A stretch of DNA of 19,135 nt from Methanosarcina sp. (GCA_024280975.1 JAMXLQ010000163.1:1-19135), one strand, 5' to 3'; numbered from the stretch's first letter, positions 8,234 through 16,048 are shown. Made by a program: numbers and translations. Notes: a model not told the origin generated them from the letters alone.

Positions 8234-8356
8234 CCTGAGTCCCACCACCCGAGTCTCGCCACCCGAATTGCGCTTCGGGAGCACGCTGCCCTTTTCGCTA
8301 CCCGAGTCTCGTCTCGGGAGGACGAAGCCCTTTTCGCTTCGCTCAAGAGGGCTGAT
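8234..8356 (-). repeat. GC-rich hairpin repeat array, copy 2 with tandem units
   Basis: Positions 8301-8356 are the inverted partner (55/56) of 5864-5919. Beside it stand two tandem 39-bp units, 8262-8300 and 8301-8339, matching at 30 of 39 positions, both ending in cccttttcgct plus one base. Two further 14-bp partial units lie at 8234-8247 and 8248-8261. Each full unit starts with a 6-bp hairpin: cccgaa/ttcggg in the first and cccgag/ctcggg in the second, both with 6-nt loops. The stem differs by a paired change that keeps pairing. The array lies between the purL promoter and the winged-helix gene. Confidence 0.8.
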
Positions 8357-8693
8357 CTACTGGACTGGATTTTTGATGTTTCCCGTGTTTTCTGTAATCA
8401 AATATAGTGAGCTTTTCCGTCCCTCACAAGACCTGAGTCGTGTCTGAATAGATTTGCGTGCAGCTAGATTCCATCTCGCCCGAATTTTGCAAAGTATAGA
8501 ACTGAATGAAAAGAAGTAAATGAGTACTGATAGAAAATTCAAGATTACTTTTCTGAATTGCTATAGTAGTCAATCGAGTATTCAATTATAAAAATGGTCT
8601 TGAAAGTTTTTACTGGCTGAGAATAAAATTGGTTTTGGACGGATAAAAAAGTAATATTTAAAATAAAATGGATAAAAAGATTATATATTTAGA

Positions 8694-8942
8694 TTAGATT
8701 TGTTGGATCATTTTTTCTACTTTTACTCCAGATTCGGTAAGGGAGTATATTTCTTCCTTTTTAGTAATCAATTCTTTTTCTTCAAGTTCATCGAGAGTTT
8801 TTGCAATGGTTGGATGTGCAACTCTCAGGGTTTTTGATACTCTTTGCCCTTCCATTTCCCCTTTTGAGGAAAGCAAGGAGAGTACTTTTTGCCTTATATT
8901 ATTTCCGTTTACAAAACCTATTAAATCATTCAATTCGTTCAT
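8694..8942 (-). CDS. Small winged-helix transcriptional regulator
   Basis: 82 residues. The protein is essentially one winged helix-turn-helix domain: NNIRQKVLSLLSSKGEMEGQ (14-33) gives helix 1 and the turn, VSKTLRVAHPTIAKTLDELEEKELI (helices 2-3) includes the recognition helix, and TKKEEIYSLTESGVKVEKMI gives the wing and final helix. The TIAKTLDELEEKELI and YSLTESG pattern is typical of archaeal ArsR/MarR-like regulators. It has no ligand-binding domain or cysteine pair, so the signal is unknown. It starts with ATG at 8942 behind GGGGG, and a TATA-like box lies about 50 bases upstream. It is transcribed away from aIF1 and towards purL; no neighbour is an obvious target, and autoregulation is possible. 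Confidence 0.85.
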   Translation of the reverse strand: MNELNDLIGFVNGNNIRQKVLSLLSSKGEMEGQRVSKTLRVAHPTIAKTLDELEEKELITKKEEIYSLTESGVKVEKMIQQI

Positions 8943-8990
8943 CAGGTGCCCCCGAATATGAATTATTGTGTTTTATTATTTTATACTAAT

Positions 8991-9002
8991 AAATTTATAT
9001 AA
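8991..9002 (-). promoter_or_regulatory. TATA element of the winged-helix gene
   Basis: The minus strand reads ttatataaattt at this place, about 50 bases before ATG 8942. That would put the start site near 8967 with a leader of about 25 nt. It is a good archaeal TATA match but was judged by eye. Confidence 0.42.
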
Positions 9003-9392
9003 TAGAAGTGTATATATTTGTAATAGCAGGTAATAGAAAGAGATAGAATTCAAGATATATCTAATTTCTTGATAGGCAGGAGGAGCTTTTCCGGCGAAGG
9101 TGGAGATTTTAAGCTTTTTAAGCTTTTTCGGCTTTTATTCATTTCCGAAACATTAGTCTCTCGAATACCTTTTAGATTTCCAGCTTTTTTCGCTTGCTGT
9201 CTGTACCTTTACAGACAATTATATTATTAAATTTTACTCTACAAACGAGCACAATATAAATAAAAAAAATTGAAACGTAATAAAGCACTAGATGGCTTTT
9301 TATGCTGTAGCCTGTTCCTAGCTATTAACTGAAAATTCAGCATAAAGTGCCTGAAAAATACCATTAGGCTTTAATACCTTCATTGATAAGTA

Positions 9393-9400
9393 CTTTATAT
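9393..9400 (+). promoter_or_regulatory. TATA element of the aIF1 gene
   Basis: ctttatat stands 68 bases before the aIF1 ATG. A start about 25 bases later gives a leader near 45-50 nt that includes the GGAGG ribosome binding site at 9451-9455. Judged by eye. Confidence 0.4.
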
Positions 9401-9467
9401 CTATTAGTTATTTTTTAGATGTAAATTACATATACGATGATTACAAATTCGGAGGATATACCAACAA

Positions 9468-9776
9468 ATGAGCAGCGGAATGTGCCCAGTATGTGGGCTT
9501 CCAAAAGAACTTTGCATTTGCGAAGAAGTTGCAAAAGAGCAACAGAGAATTACTGTAAAAGTTAACAGAAGAAGATACGGAAAAGAAGTCACCGTTGTAG
9601 AAGGTTTCGACGCAAGTGAAATAGATCTTCACGAACTGTCCACTTATCTTAAATCAAAGTTTGCATGCGGCGGTACGGTAAAAGGAAATACCGTGGAACT
9701 TCAGGGAAATCACCTGACCCGCATGAAAGAAGTCCTCATGGAAAAGGGTTTCTCTGCTGAACAGATTAAAAACTAA
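9468..9776 (+). CDS. Archaeal translation initiation factor aIF1 (SUI1 family)
   Basis: 102 residues, the normal size. It binds the small ribosomal subunit and guards start-codon selection. The N-terminal CPVCGLPKELCIC gives a CxxC (C6, C9) and CxC (C16, C18) zinc-binding tail typical of euryarchaeal aIF1. The SUI1 fold follows: ITVKVNRRRYGKEVTVVEGF, LSTYLKSKFACGGTVKG and VELQGNHLTRMKEVLMEKGF. ATG at 9468 lies 12 bases after GGAGG (9451-9455). It is a single gene with its own promoter. An imperfect 9-bp hairpin (9802-9810 with 9828-9836, two G-U pairs) follows the stop and may be a transcript end. Confidence 0.96.
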   Translation: MSSGMCPVCGLPKELCICEEVAKEQQRITVKVNRRRYGKEVTVVEGFDASEIDLHELSTYLKSKFACGGTVKGNTVELQGNHLTRMKEVLMEKGFSAEQIKN

Positions 9777-9977
9777 ACCCTGACCAGCCTCCAAGGGTAA
9801 ACCGGGTCTGATAAGTAGTACTATTTTCAGATCTGGAATCATATAATTTGTCGGTATAGGTAGCATGCGTTTTCGGTAAATTTAGAGAAACAGACTATCT
9901 ACTCAAAAGTATATGATAAGTAAAGATTTAAGAGAATTTCTCGTAAATTTATCTGGGTTATGCGGTGTTGGTCTCCC

Positions 9978-10343
9978 ATGAAAACAACATGTGAAATTAT
10001 GGTACAGAAGGTCTTGCCCGCAATTCGGGCAGAACTTTCCAGAACAATGATTTTTGAGCACGGGTGCACGCAGCAAGATGTAGCGGACATCCTAGAGCTC
10101 TCAAGGGCTGCAGTATCCCAGTACGTGAGTGAAAAACGCGGGGCTGAAGTTGATTTTTCCGATGAGACCCAGAAAGAAATAAAGAAATTTGCATCAGTGC
10201 TTCTAGATCAAGGCTTATCCTCTCAGGAAAAAACACAAGGAATGTGTGGGATTTGCAGTTTTGTTCAAAAATCCGGCTGGCTGTATAGGAATGCTCCTGA
10301 AGCTAAAGCCTGTGTTATATGTGAGGATCTGGAATTAAAGTGA
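9978..10343 (+). CDS. HTH transcriptional regulator with C-terminal CxxC pairs (COG2522-like)
   Basis: 121 residues from ATG 9978. An in-frame ATG at 9960 exists, but relatives begin like MKTTCEIMVQKVLPAIRAEL, so the second is preferred. An XRE-type helix-turn-helix occupies about 29-55 (CTQQDVADILELSRAAVSQY). The C-terminus has C90xxC93 and C112xxC115, a probable metal or Fe-S site. It resembles the archaeal predicted regulators of COG2522. Its TGA stop overlaps the ATG of nreA (10340-10343), so the two proteins are translationally coupled. That suggests a link to DNA repair, and the cysteine cluster could sense metal or redox state. The DNA target is unknown. Confidence 0.82.
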   Translation: MKTTCEIMVQKVLPAIRAELSRTMIFEHGCTQQDVADILELSRAAVSQYVSEKRGAEVDFSDETQKEIKKFASVLLDQGLSSQEKTQGMCGICSFVQKSGWLYRNAPEAKACVICEDLELK

Positions 10344-11566
10344 ATGATACACTGTGCATAAAATGCAAAGGAAAAGGACTTTGTGGGCGTCCCCGTTGCC
10401 CAATTCTTGAGAAGTTCAAGTCCTTAGAATCGATTGCCCCTGTGATCTCAGGAAACTCGGTTTTTGGAGCATCTCCACCTGCTATTTTTGTTGGAAGCTA
10501 CGGCTACCCAAGAGTTTCGGCAGGCCCGCTCATTCCCCCTCTCGCAAAGGAGAGCGAAGCCTCGCTTTTTGAAGAGCCCTCAGCCTGGGCAAACATGCAG
10601 ATTGAAGATATTATCTCCATGCGTTCCCGTATGGTCAGGGCAAACACAAACTTCCATGTAAAAGATGCCCGCAGTAAGGAAAATCCTCTCCTTGTAAAGG
10701 CTCAGGAACTTGCTCTCTCCAGAAAGCCAGTAGATACCGAAGCCTGGTTTTTCAAAGCCCCGAAACAGGAACTCAAATTCGATGCCGTACTAACACCTAT
10801 GGGTCCCTCAGGGCTTGTGAAAAACTTTGAGCTTACAGAAAATCCAAACGTTCCAAAAAAAGTGGATTACCTTGTATATGACACTGATGCCCTGGCAAAA
10901 GACGCTGTGCTTGAGCTCTATAAAGGAGATATCCCGGCTGAACATATTACGCGCCTGTTTTCCATTGGCTTGCTAGGAAAAGAACGGAAAATCGTGCCAA
11001 CGCGCTGGTCAATTACAGCCGTGGATGATATGGCAGGAAAAGAGCTTGCAGACCGTATAAAAGACTTTTCCTGGGTTTCAGAGATCCAGCTTTTTAGTGG
11101 AACCCATTTCGGGAACCATTTTGAAGTCCTTATCCTTCCACGGGCTTACTCCTTTGAACTTATCGAAATCTGGCTCCCAAAAACAGTCTGGTCTGGAGAA
11201 TCAATCTGGATTGGGGAAGACAGTGAAGGTTATGAAAAAAAGAAAGGATATTCTCCTCTGGCTGGGGGTTATTATGCCGCACGGCTGCCTGTGCTTGAAT
11301 ATTTGGCCGAAATTAAAAGACAGGCTTCAATTTTCGTGCTCCGGGAAATAACTCCGGATTATTGGGCTCCTCTTGGGGTCTGGGTCGTTAGAGAAGGTAT
11401 GAGAAAAGCTCTCCAGAGTCTTCCCAAAAAATTCGAGTCTCTTGAAGGCGCAATTTCGGACCTTGCGAGCAGGATAAGCACACCAAAAGCCGAATGGGTG
11501 CAGCAGGCAAAGATGCTTTCAGACTTCCGTTTTCAAACGACTCTGGATTCATTTTTTAAAACATAA
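10340..11566 (+). CDS. nreA: NreA-family DNA repair protein with PCNA-interacting C-terminus
   Basis: 408 residues, the normal length of archaeal Nre proteins (DUF650 and DUF651). The N-terminus CIKCKGKGLCGRPRCPI holds C6, C9, C15 and C20, the family zinc-finger motif. The following VGSYGYPRVSAGPLIPP and the central SITAVDDMAGKELADRI are conserved blocks of the DUF650 half, and GGYYAARLPVLEYLAEIKRQAS marks the DUF651 half. The last residues QTTLDSFFKT form a PIP box (Q399, L402, F405, F406) that would bind the PCNA clamp. Nre proteins protect archaeal cells from DNA cross-link damage according to published work on Haloferax; the biochemical activity is unsettled. The start overlaps the upstream regulator by 4 bp, and the gene converges on purC. 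Confidence 0.93.
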   Translation: MNDTLCIKCKGKGLCGRPRCPILEKFKSLESIAPVISGNSVFGASPPAIFVGSYGYPRVSAGPLIPPLAKESEASLFEEPSAWANMQIEDIISMRSRMVRANTNFHVKDARSKENPLLVKAQELALSRKPVDTEAWFFKAPKQELKFDAVLTPMGPSGLVKNFELTENPNVPKKVDYLVYDTDALAKDAVLELYKGDIPAEHITRLFSIGLLGKERKIVPTRWSITAVDDMAGKELADRIKDFSWVSEIQLFSGTHFGNHFEVLILPRAYSFELIEIWLPKTVWSGESIWIGEDSEGYEKKKGYSPLAGGYYAARLPVLEYLAEIKRQASIFVLREITPDYWAPLGVWVVREGMRKALQSLPKKFESLEGAISDLASRISTPKAEWVQQAKMLSDFRFQTTLDSFFKT

Positions 11567-11693
11567 CGAGATTAAAAACAGAAATAGCGTGAATAAAGAA
11601 ATGTTATTTACCGCAATATAAAAATAAAATAAGAGGCAGGAAAACTTTGAAGCCTTTTATAAGCTTATTTGAGTTTTCTGGCCGTTATAAGGT
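11567..11693. terminator. Convergent end region of nreA and purC
   Basis: 127 AT-rich bases between two converging genes. gaaaact (11640-11646) can pair with agttttc further on, enclosing the palindrome ataagcttat. This may serve as a two-way terminator; the pairing is weak and the call is tentative. Confidence 0.3.
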
Positions 11694-12407
11694 TTATTCA
11701 AATATTTCAGGAACTATACGCCGGGCAACTTCTTCGTAAGCCTTGGAAATATCGCCTTTGTCAAACCTGAAGACATCTTTATCCATGGACTGTCCGGTGT
11801 TCTTATCCCAGAACCGGCAGGTGTCGCAGGAAATCTCATCTGCAAGGATGATTTCTCCGTTCCTTCTTCCGAATTCCAGCTTGAAATCCGGAAGTAAGAT
11901 ACCTTTTTCGTCCAGATAAGGCACAAGCAGTCCGTTAATTTTCAGAGCGAGTTCCCTGAGTGTGGCGAGTTCTTCCTGTGTTGCTAGCCCAAGCGCAAGA
12001 GCAATATCGTCATTCAGCATAGGATCTCCGTACTCGTCGTTCTTGAAATCAAAAACAAGTACAGGGGACTTGAAAACTGTGCCTTCTTTTATAGGATATC
12101 TTTTTGTGATCGAGCCTGCAGCAATATTCCTGACAATGACTTCAATTTTTATAATATCGACTTTCTTCACAAGCATATCGATGTCAGAAAGCATTTCGAC
12201 AAAATGAGTCTTTATTCCCTCTGCTTCGAGTATCTCAAAGAATTTTTTTGAGATCTGGGCGTTGTAATACCCTTTTTTTTCCATTTCCCCTTTCTTCTCT
12301 CCGTTAAATGCAGTTAAACTGTTTCGGAATTCGGCAATAAGGGTTTCAGGATCATCCGTCTTATAGATAGTTTTTGCTTTCCCTGAATAGAGTTGTTCTC
12401 TTGTCAT
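11694..12407 (-). CDS. purC: Phosphoribosylaminoimidazole-succinocarboxamide (SAICAR) synthase
   Basis: 237 residues, normal for the short bacterial/archaeal PurC. It joins CAIR and aspartate using ATP to make SAICAR in purine synthesis. LYSGKAKTIYKTDDP (6-20) is the nucleotide-binding start. IEVIVRNIAAGSITKRY matches SAICAR synthetase signature 1, and LLPDFKLEFGRR matches signature 2. LADEISCDTCRFWD follows near the C-terminus. ATG at 12407 lies after GAGAGGAC. No other purine gene adjoins it; purL is 3.6 kb away in the same orientation but separated by plus-strand genes. Confidence 0.97.
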   Translation of the reverse strand: MTREQLYSGKAKTIYKTDDPETLIAEFRNSLTAFNGEKKGEMEKKGYYNAQISKKFFEILEAEGIKTHFVEMLSDIDMLVKKVDIIKIEVIVRNIAAGSITKRYPIKEGTVFKSPVLVFDFKNDEYGDPMLNDDIALALGLATQEELATLRELALKINGLLVPYLDEKGILLPDFKLEFGRRNGEIILADEISCDTCRFWDKNTGQSMDKDVFRFDKGDISKAYEEVARRIVPEIFE

Positions 12408-12887
12408 GCAATTGTCCTCTCTAGGGATATTCTGGATTTCCTTAGATAGAGAGATCTTAGGAATAATAGTTTTAATATACTAGTTTTGATAATGTAGAAG
12501 TTTTGGTAATGCTTTGACATTCTAGAAATGATCTATATAGACTGAATCCTCTATAAGAAGCAAGTTGGTCTCACAAAGACGATTCATTATTTCTAGAATT
12601 CACAATCGCTCTCTCGAAAGTGGAACATTTTCCGGAGGCGGCAAAGGCTTTTTCCGAAAATATGCTTAAATTCCCGAAAGAGATAGAGTAGATGATAACG
12701 TCTTCTGCTAGATAAAGTTATCATCTCTAGCCGATCTTTTCTTTTACTGTCGGCAGCTTCGTAAATTTTATCATCGAAGAAAATCAACTACTAGGTTTAC
12801 CAACTTAAAGAATGATTTAAGAACTTACCGCATTTGAGTGCCAAACACTTGATAGTGGATTAGTCCAAGCATGCAACAGGTAAAAAC
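12408..12887. other. Divergent region between purC and the AAA ATPase gene
   Basis: 480 bases. It holds a TATA-like box for purC near 12471-12480 and a perfect 10-bp inverted repeat, agatgataac (12690-12699) with gttatcatct (12717-12726), with a 17-base spacer. An imperfect inverted repeat lies around 12629-12662. The AAA promoter could not be placed with confidence. No gene is seen. Confidence 0.5.
12471..12480 (-). promoter_or_regulatory. TATA element of purC
   Basis: The minus strand reads gtatattaaa, about 65-70 bases before the purC ATG. The leader would be about 40 nt. Judged by eye. Confidence 0.38.
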
Positions 12888-14168
12888 ATGTCAGGCACTA
12901 TATTAGATATTGTAGAACTACTGCTGACCGCAGAGATCTATAACCGCTACCCAGAACTAGATGTAAATGATCTTCCAAAGAACATTCGGAAAAACTACTG
13001 GAGTAGCACAGAAAAAACAGTTCCAAAACCCATCACAGCCACGTTTATCCGAATTGAAAAACTGTACGGGCTTAAGGATATCGAAAAAATCGTAAGGAAT
13101 GTCCCTTTCATAAATACTGACAAGTCTCATTTTGAACTTCGTCTGAGCGCTTTCGAACTGGCTGCGGAATGGTTTGAAAAGCAAGAAGGTTCCCAGGAAC
13201 GAATTGAAAATAACCCTGTCCTGGCTTATTACTTTGGAGAAATAAGGAAAGATGAGGCTGCAAACTATGCACTTGCAAAGGCGAAAATAAGGCCTAAGGA
13301 AGTCGACAGGGAATGGATAGAGTCCCTGATAGCGGAGATTAGGAAAGAGGACAAAAGCGAAGAGATGCTTAAACTCGTTGTCATTATTGCCCCTGAAGAT
13401 GTAAAGCAAAAGGTCAAAGACCTTGTGCTCACTGAGGAACAGAAGAACGAAGTCGAAAAGATCATGAAAGCTATCCAGCACAGGGAATACCTGCGGGAGA
13501 TCGGCCTGCATGATATTGGAAAACTCCTGTTTGTCGGCCCTCCCGGAACCGGAAAGACCTCAGTTGCCCGTGCACTTTCAGAACAGCTATCAATCCCATT
13601 TGTTGAAGTCAAACTCTCAATGATAACAGATCAGTATCTTGGTGAAACCGCAAAAAACATTGACAGAGTTTTTCTGCTTGCAAAGAAACTGAATCCCTGC
13701 ATTCTTTTCATAGATGAGCTGGATTTCGTAGCAAAAGCAAGAACTTCTGACGAAAATGCCGCCATCAAGCGGGCAGTCAATACCCTTCTTAAGGCCATAG
13801 ATGAAATCAGCCTTGTGGAGCATGGAGTTCTTCTCATTGCCGCAACCAACCATCCCCGCATGCTTGACAGTGCGGCCTGGAGACGTTTTGACGAAATAGT
13901 TCATTTCCCTCTTCCTGACCTCAATATGCGTAAAAATATCCTGGACATTGTAACCCGACACATTGAAGGAGATTTCGATACAGGGGAAATTGCGGAATTG
14001 ACAGAGGGCTATTCAGGCTCGGACCTACGCATGGTTATAAGGGAAGCTGTCCTGAGTGCTCTTCTTGAAGAGCGTAAAATACTCACCCAGCAGGACCTTC
14101 CGGAAGCGGTAAGGTCTTTTGATGAAAGAGCTGGGCTCAAATCCGAGGAGTACGAAAGGAAGAAGTAA
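12888..14168 (+). CDS. AAA-family ATPase with novel N-terminal region
   Basis: 426 residues. The C-terminal half is one AAA module: Walker A GPPGTGKT (217-224), pore-region segment around KLSMITDQYLGE (242-253), Walker B CILFIDE (271-277), sensor 1 AATNHP with N321, arginine fingers WRRFDE (R332, R333) and sensor 2 GYSGSDL (374-380). The first 190 residues are helix-rich and charged and match no family I recognise; they contain AIYxR-like and AAEWFEKQE segments but no membrane segment. The module resembles single-AAA archaeal ATPases close to Cdc48/spastin types, but lacks the coiled coil and OB fold of the proteasome activator PAN. ATG at 12888 follows a weak AGGT. The gene ends one base before the start of the PhnP-like gene, so the two are surely cotranscribed. 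Confidence 0.88.
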   Translation: MSGTILDIVELLLTAEIYNRYPELDVNDLPKNIRKNYWSSTEKTVPKPITATFIRIEKLYGLKDIEKIVRNVPFINTDKSHFELRLSAFELAAEWFEKQEGSQERIENNPVLAYYFGEIRKDEAANYALAKAKIRPKEVDREWIESLIAEIRKEDKSEEMLKLVVIIAPEDVKQKVKDLVLTEEQKNEVEKIMKAIQHREYLREIGLHDIGKLLFVGPPGTGKTSVARALSEQLSIPFVEVKLSMITDQYLGETAKNIDRVFLLAKKLNPCILFIDELDFVAKARTSDENAAIKRAVNTLLKAIDEISLVEHGVLLIAATNHPRMLDSAAWRRFDEIVHFPLPDLNMRKNILDIVTRHIEGDFDTGEIAELTEGYSGSDLRMVIREAVLSALLEERKILTQQDLPEAVRSFDERAGLKSEEYERKK

Positions 14169-14169
14169 T

Positions 14170-14910
14170 ATGAGGCTAACATTGCTTGGGACTGGTGATG
14201 CAGTCGGTACTCCTAAAATCGGATGTAATTGCCCTGCCTGCGAAGACGCCCGAAAAGGGGGAAGAAGCCAGCGTCTTCGTTCTTCTATCCTTGTAGAGTC
14301 CGATAAAGGCAAAATCCTTATTGACACCAGCCCTGACCTCAGGCAACAATTTCTCAAACAAAATCTGTCCTGTGTAGATGGAGTGATCTGGACGCATGGG
14401 CACTACGACCACTACTCAGGATTTGGAGAGTTCTACAGGGTTCAAAATAAAGTTGATGTATATGGAATTCGTGAAACTCTTGAATACATAGACAAGTATG
14501 TTTCCTTCCTCAAACCCAGATATCATTATGTAAAACTCTATGAGCCATTCGAGCTAATTGGGCTGCAGTTCACCCTTTTTAAAGTTAACCACCCTCCTGT
14601 GGAAGTTCCTACAGGGGTTATAATTCGCGAAGGTGATAAAAAAGTAGTGATTACGGGAGATACAAACTCAGAAATTCCCGAAGCCAGCCTGAAGCTTATG
14701 GAAAATCCGGACCTTCTTATTGCCGATGCTATAGTTCCACCCCATATCCATATCAAAAAGCACATGAATTCACAAGAGGCTATGACACTTGCAGAGCAGC
14801 TTAATGCGAAAGAAATAGCTTTGACCCATCTAAGTCATCTATTTCGTCCTCACCATATTGAAGCGTTATTTTTGCCCCTTGGATATGATGGACAGGTTTT
14901 CGAGTTCTAA
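14170..14910 (+). CDS. PhnP-like metallo-beta-lactamase-fold phosphodiesterase
   Basis: 246 residues from ATG 14170, one base after the ATPase stop and behind GGAAG; an earlier in-frame ATG at 14119 lies inside the ATPase gene and is unlikely. LLGTGDAVGTPKIGC starts the fold. C19, C21 and C24 (CNCPAC) form the extra structural zinc site typical of PhnP. H76xH78xD80H81 is the metal-binding HxHxDH signature; ITGDT and LTHLSH supply the later ligands. PhnP itself cleaves a cyclic ribose phosphate in phosphonate breakdown, but no phn genes are near, so the substrate here may be another cyclic phosphodiester. Coupling to an AAA ATPase suggests a shared task, possibly in nucleotide or RNA end repair; this is inference. 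Confidence 0.88.
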   Translation: MRLTLLGTGDAVGTPKIGCNCPACEDARKGGRSQRLRSSILVESDKGKILIDTSPDLRQQFLKQNLSCVDGVIWTHGHYDHYSGFGEFYRVQNKVDVYGIRETLEYIDKYVSFLKPRYHYVKLYEPFELIGLQFTLFKVNHPPVEVPTGVIIREGDKKVVITGDTNSEIPEASLKLMENPDLLIADAIVPPHIHIKKHMNSQEAMTLAEQLNAKEIALTHLSHLFRPHHIEALFLPLGYDGQVFEF

Positions 14911-15046
14911 AATTTCTACATTTTTGTTTTCTCAAGATTATTTTACTTAATCGTTTTACTGAACTGGAAGGAATTACTCTTGAGTTGTAACTTTCGTCAA
15001 GTTCTTTGATATTAGCTATATTATACATTGGAATCCAAGATAATTT

Positions 15047-15483
15047 ATGAACCCTAAACGTGTTCGGACTCGGATATCAGGGAGACCAGGTAATGGACCA
15101 TCTGCTTACTGGATGAGCCATGACCAGAGGGTTGAGATAACTGGGTTCTTCTTTTTGCCTAGAAGATAGTGTTGAAAGCCGATGTGCCCGTTTTTGTGAT
15201 CTCTTGTTTGGTAGATGGATTTCTAAGATCTATAAGAAGATAGTATAAGTTTGTGCTCAAAGAGTTGCAGAAAGTTGAAGATACTCTTGCCAAAAAAAGG
15301 GACCAAAATGGGTATACTGGAGTCGACTGGAGAACTGGAGGAGCTAATGATCTTTCCTGGCATGAAAAGGAAATATTTGGGAAAATCAGATGCACGAATT
15401 ACGAGAGGAGTAAAAACTTGGCGCTAGATCATATATTGAAAAAATATTTGACTCAATCGAAATCCTCAATTTTATCCCAATAA
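15047..15483 (+). pseudogene. Possible decayed gene in three pieces
   Basis: A 40-codon frame at 15047-15169 (ending TGFFFLPRR, stop TAG) is followed one reading frame away by coding-like sequence from 15169. This contains an in-frame TAG at 15241-15243 and continues to TAA at 15481-15483, including YTGVDWRTGGANDLSWHEKE and KNLALDHILKKYL. The composition looks protein-like and is less AT-rich than the flanks. I recognise no family. It could be a frameshifted remnant, two unrelated small ORFs, or chance. In Methanosarcina UAG may also be read as pyrrolysine, so the internal TAG does not by itself prove decay. Confidence 0.3.
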
Positions 15484-15751
15484 ATATTACAACTTTTTTG
15501 GTTAAATTGTACGCTAAGATTTTAATTTTTATCTATACGTATACAAGCTTATTAGAGCTTAAATTTACGTGTTTCCCAATGAAATGTTTCGCCTGCTTCC
15601 AGAAACAGAGCTTAAAATGGATCTATTTCTTTAGATAGACTAGCCTTCAAACCTACCAATCAGCAGGTAAACATAATTCGCATAGAAGCATTAAGTTAGT
15701 ATTTATCTTAATGTTTTTATTTTACTAAAATAATTTATATGGTGTACAAGT

Positions 15752-15910
15752 ATGAATCAGCATTACTTTTCTTTGGATAATTATTATAAGTATCTCATAG
15801 GTCTTGATGGCATTACTTACTTTCTTAATGAGCCTATCCCAAAACTAGTTTTATCTTCAATTAGTGTTCTCAATTCCAAAATGAATCAGTTGATCGATGG
15901 CAAAATTTGA
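15752..15910 (+). CDS. Possible 52-residue protein of unknown function
   Basis: An ATG at 15752 stands 7 bases after ggtg (15741-15744), and the frame runs to TGA at 15908-15910. The protein begins MNQHYFSLDNYYKYLIGLDG and has a mixed aromatic and hydrophobic composition without a clear membrane segment. A TATA-like taatttatat at 15731-15740 is too close to give a normal leader. I do not recognise it. It could be chance in AT-rich DNA. Confidence 0.3.
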   Translation: MNQHYFSLDNYYKYLIGLDGITYFLNEPIPKLVLSSISVLNSKMNQLIDGKI

Positions 15911-16048
15911 AAATCCAAGTTTGTTTATTTTGGGATCGAAATACTTGTTCTGAAACAAGCTTAGGCACACAATTTAGGAAATCTTATCAGGTGACATTTA
16001 TTTTATACGAGTTGTTATTTATATAATTAATAATATATTGTCATTTCA

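Larger units (their letters stand above)
8072..8693. other. Long spacer upstream of purL
   Basis: The spacer contains the presumed purL leader and promoter (8072-8225), the repeat array (8234-8356), and about 340 AT-rich bases (8357-8693) before the stop of the winged-helix gene. An open frame in this last part (8357-8542, minus) has no ribosome binding site or recognised domain and is not called. The purL mRNA leader may be 100 nt or more. Confidence 0.55.
8943..9467. other. Divergent promoter region between the winged-helix gene and aIF1
   Basis: This is 525 bases of AT-rich DNA carrying promoters in both directions. It holds a tandem aagcttttt motif (9111-9127) and a 9-bp inverted repeat, tttatgctg (9299-9307) with cagcataaa (9338-9346). 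No gene longer than a shadow frame is seen. Confidence 0.5.

Noticed and set aside
8234..8356. Repeat array considered as a CRISPR array
   Set aside because: Units are contiguous and diverged, with no unique spacers of constant length, and no cas genes are present.
8357..8542. 61-codon minus-strand frame in the purL upstream spacer
   Set aside because: No ribosome binding site or recognised domain; the hydrophobic start followed by a basic stretch does not look like one coherent protein. It might be a relic, but support is too weak.
9111..9137. Tandem aagcttttt motif considered as a CRISPR-like or terminator repeat
   Set aside because: Only two to three short copies without regular spacers; low-complexity T-rich DNA explains it.
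9296..9350. Inverted repeat before aIF1 considered as a tRNA or small RNA gene
   Set aside because: No cloverleaf, T-loop or other tRNA features; the stem is bulged and AT-rich.
14119..14169. Earlier in-frame start for the PhnP-like protein
   Set aside because: The 17 extra codons overlap the ATPase gene and precede MRLTLLGTGD, the normal start of the fold; ATG 14170 has a GGAAG site.
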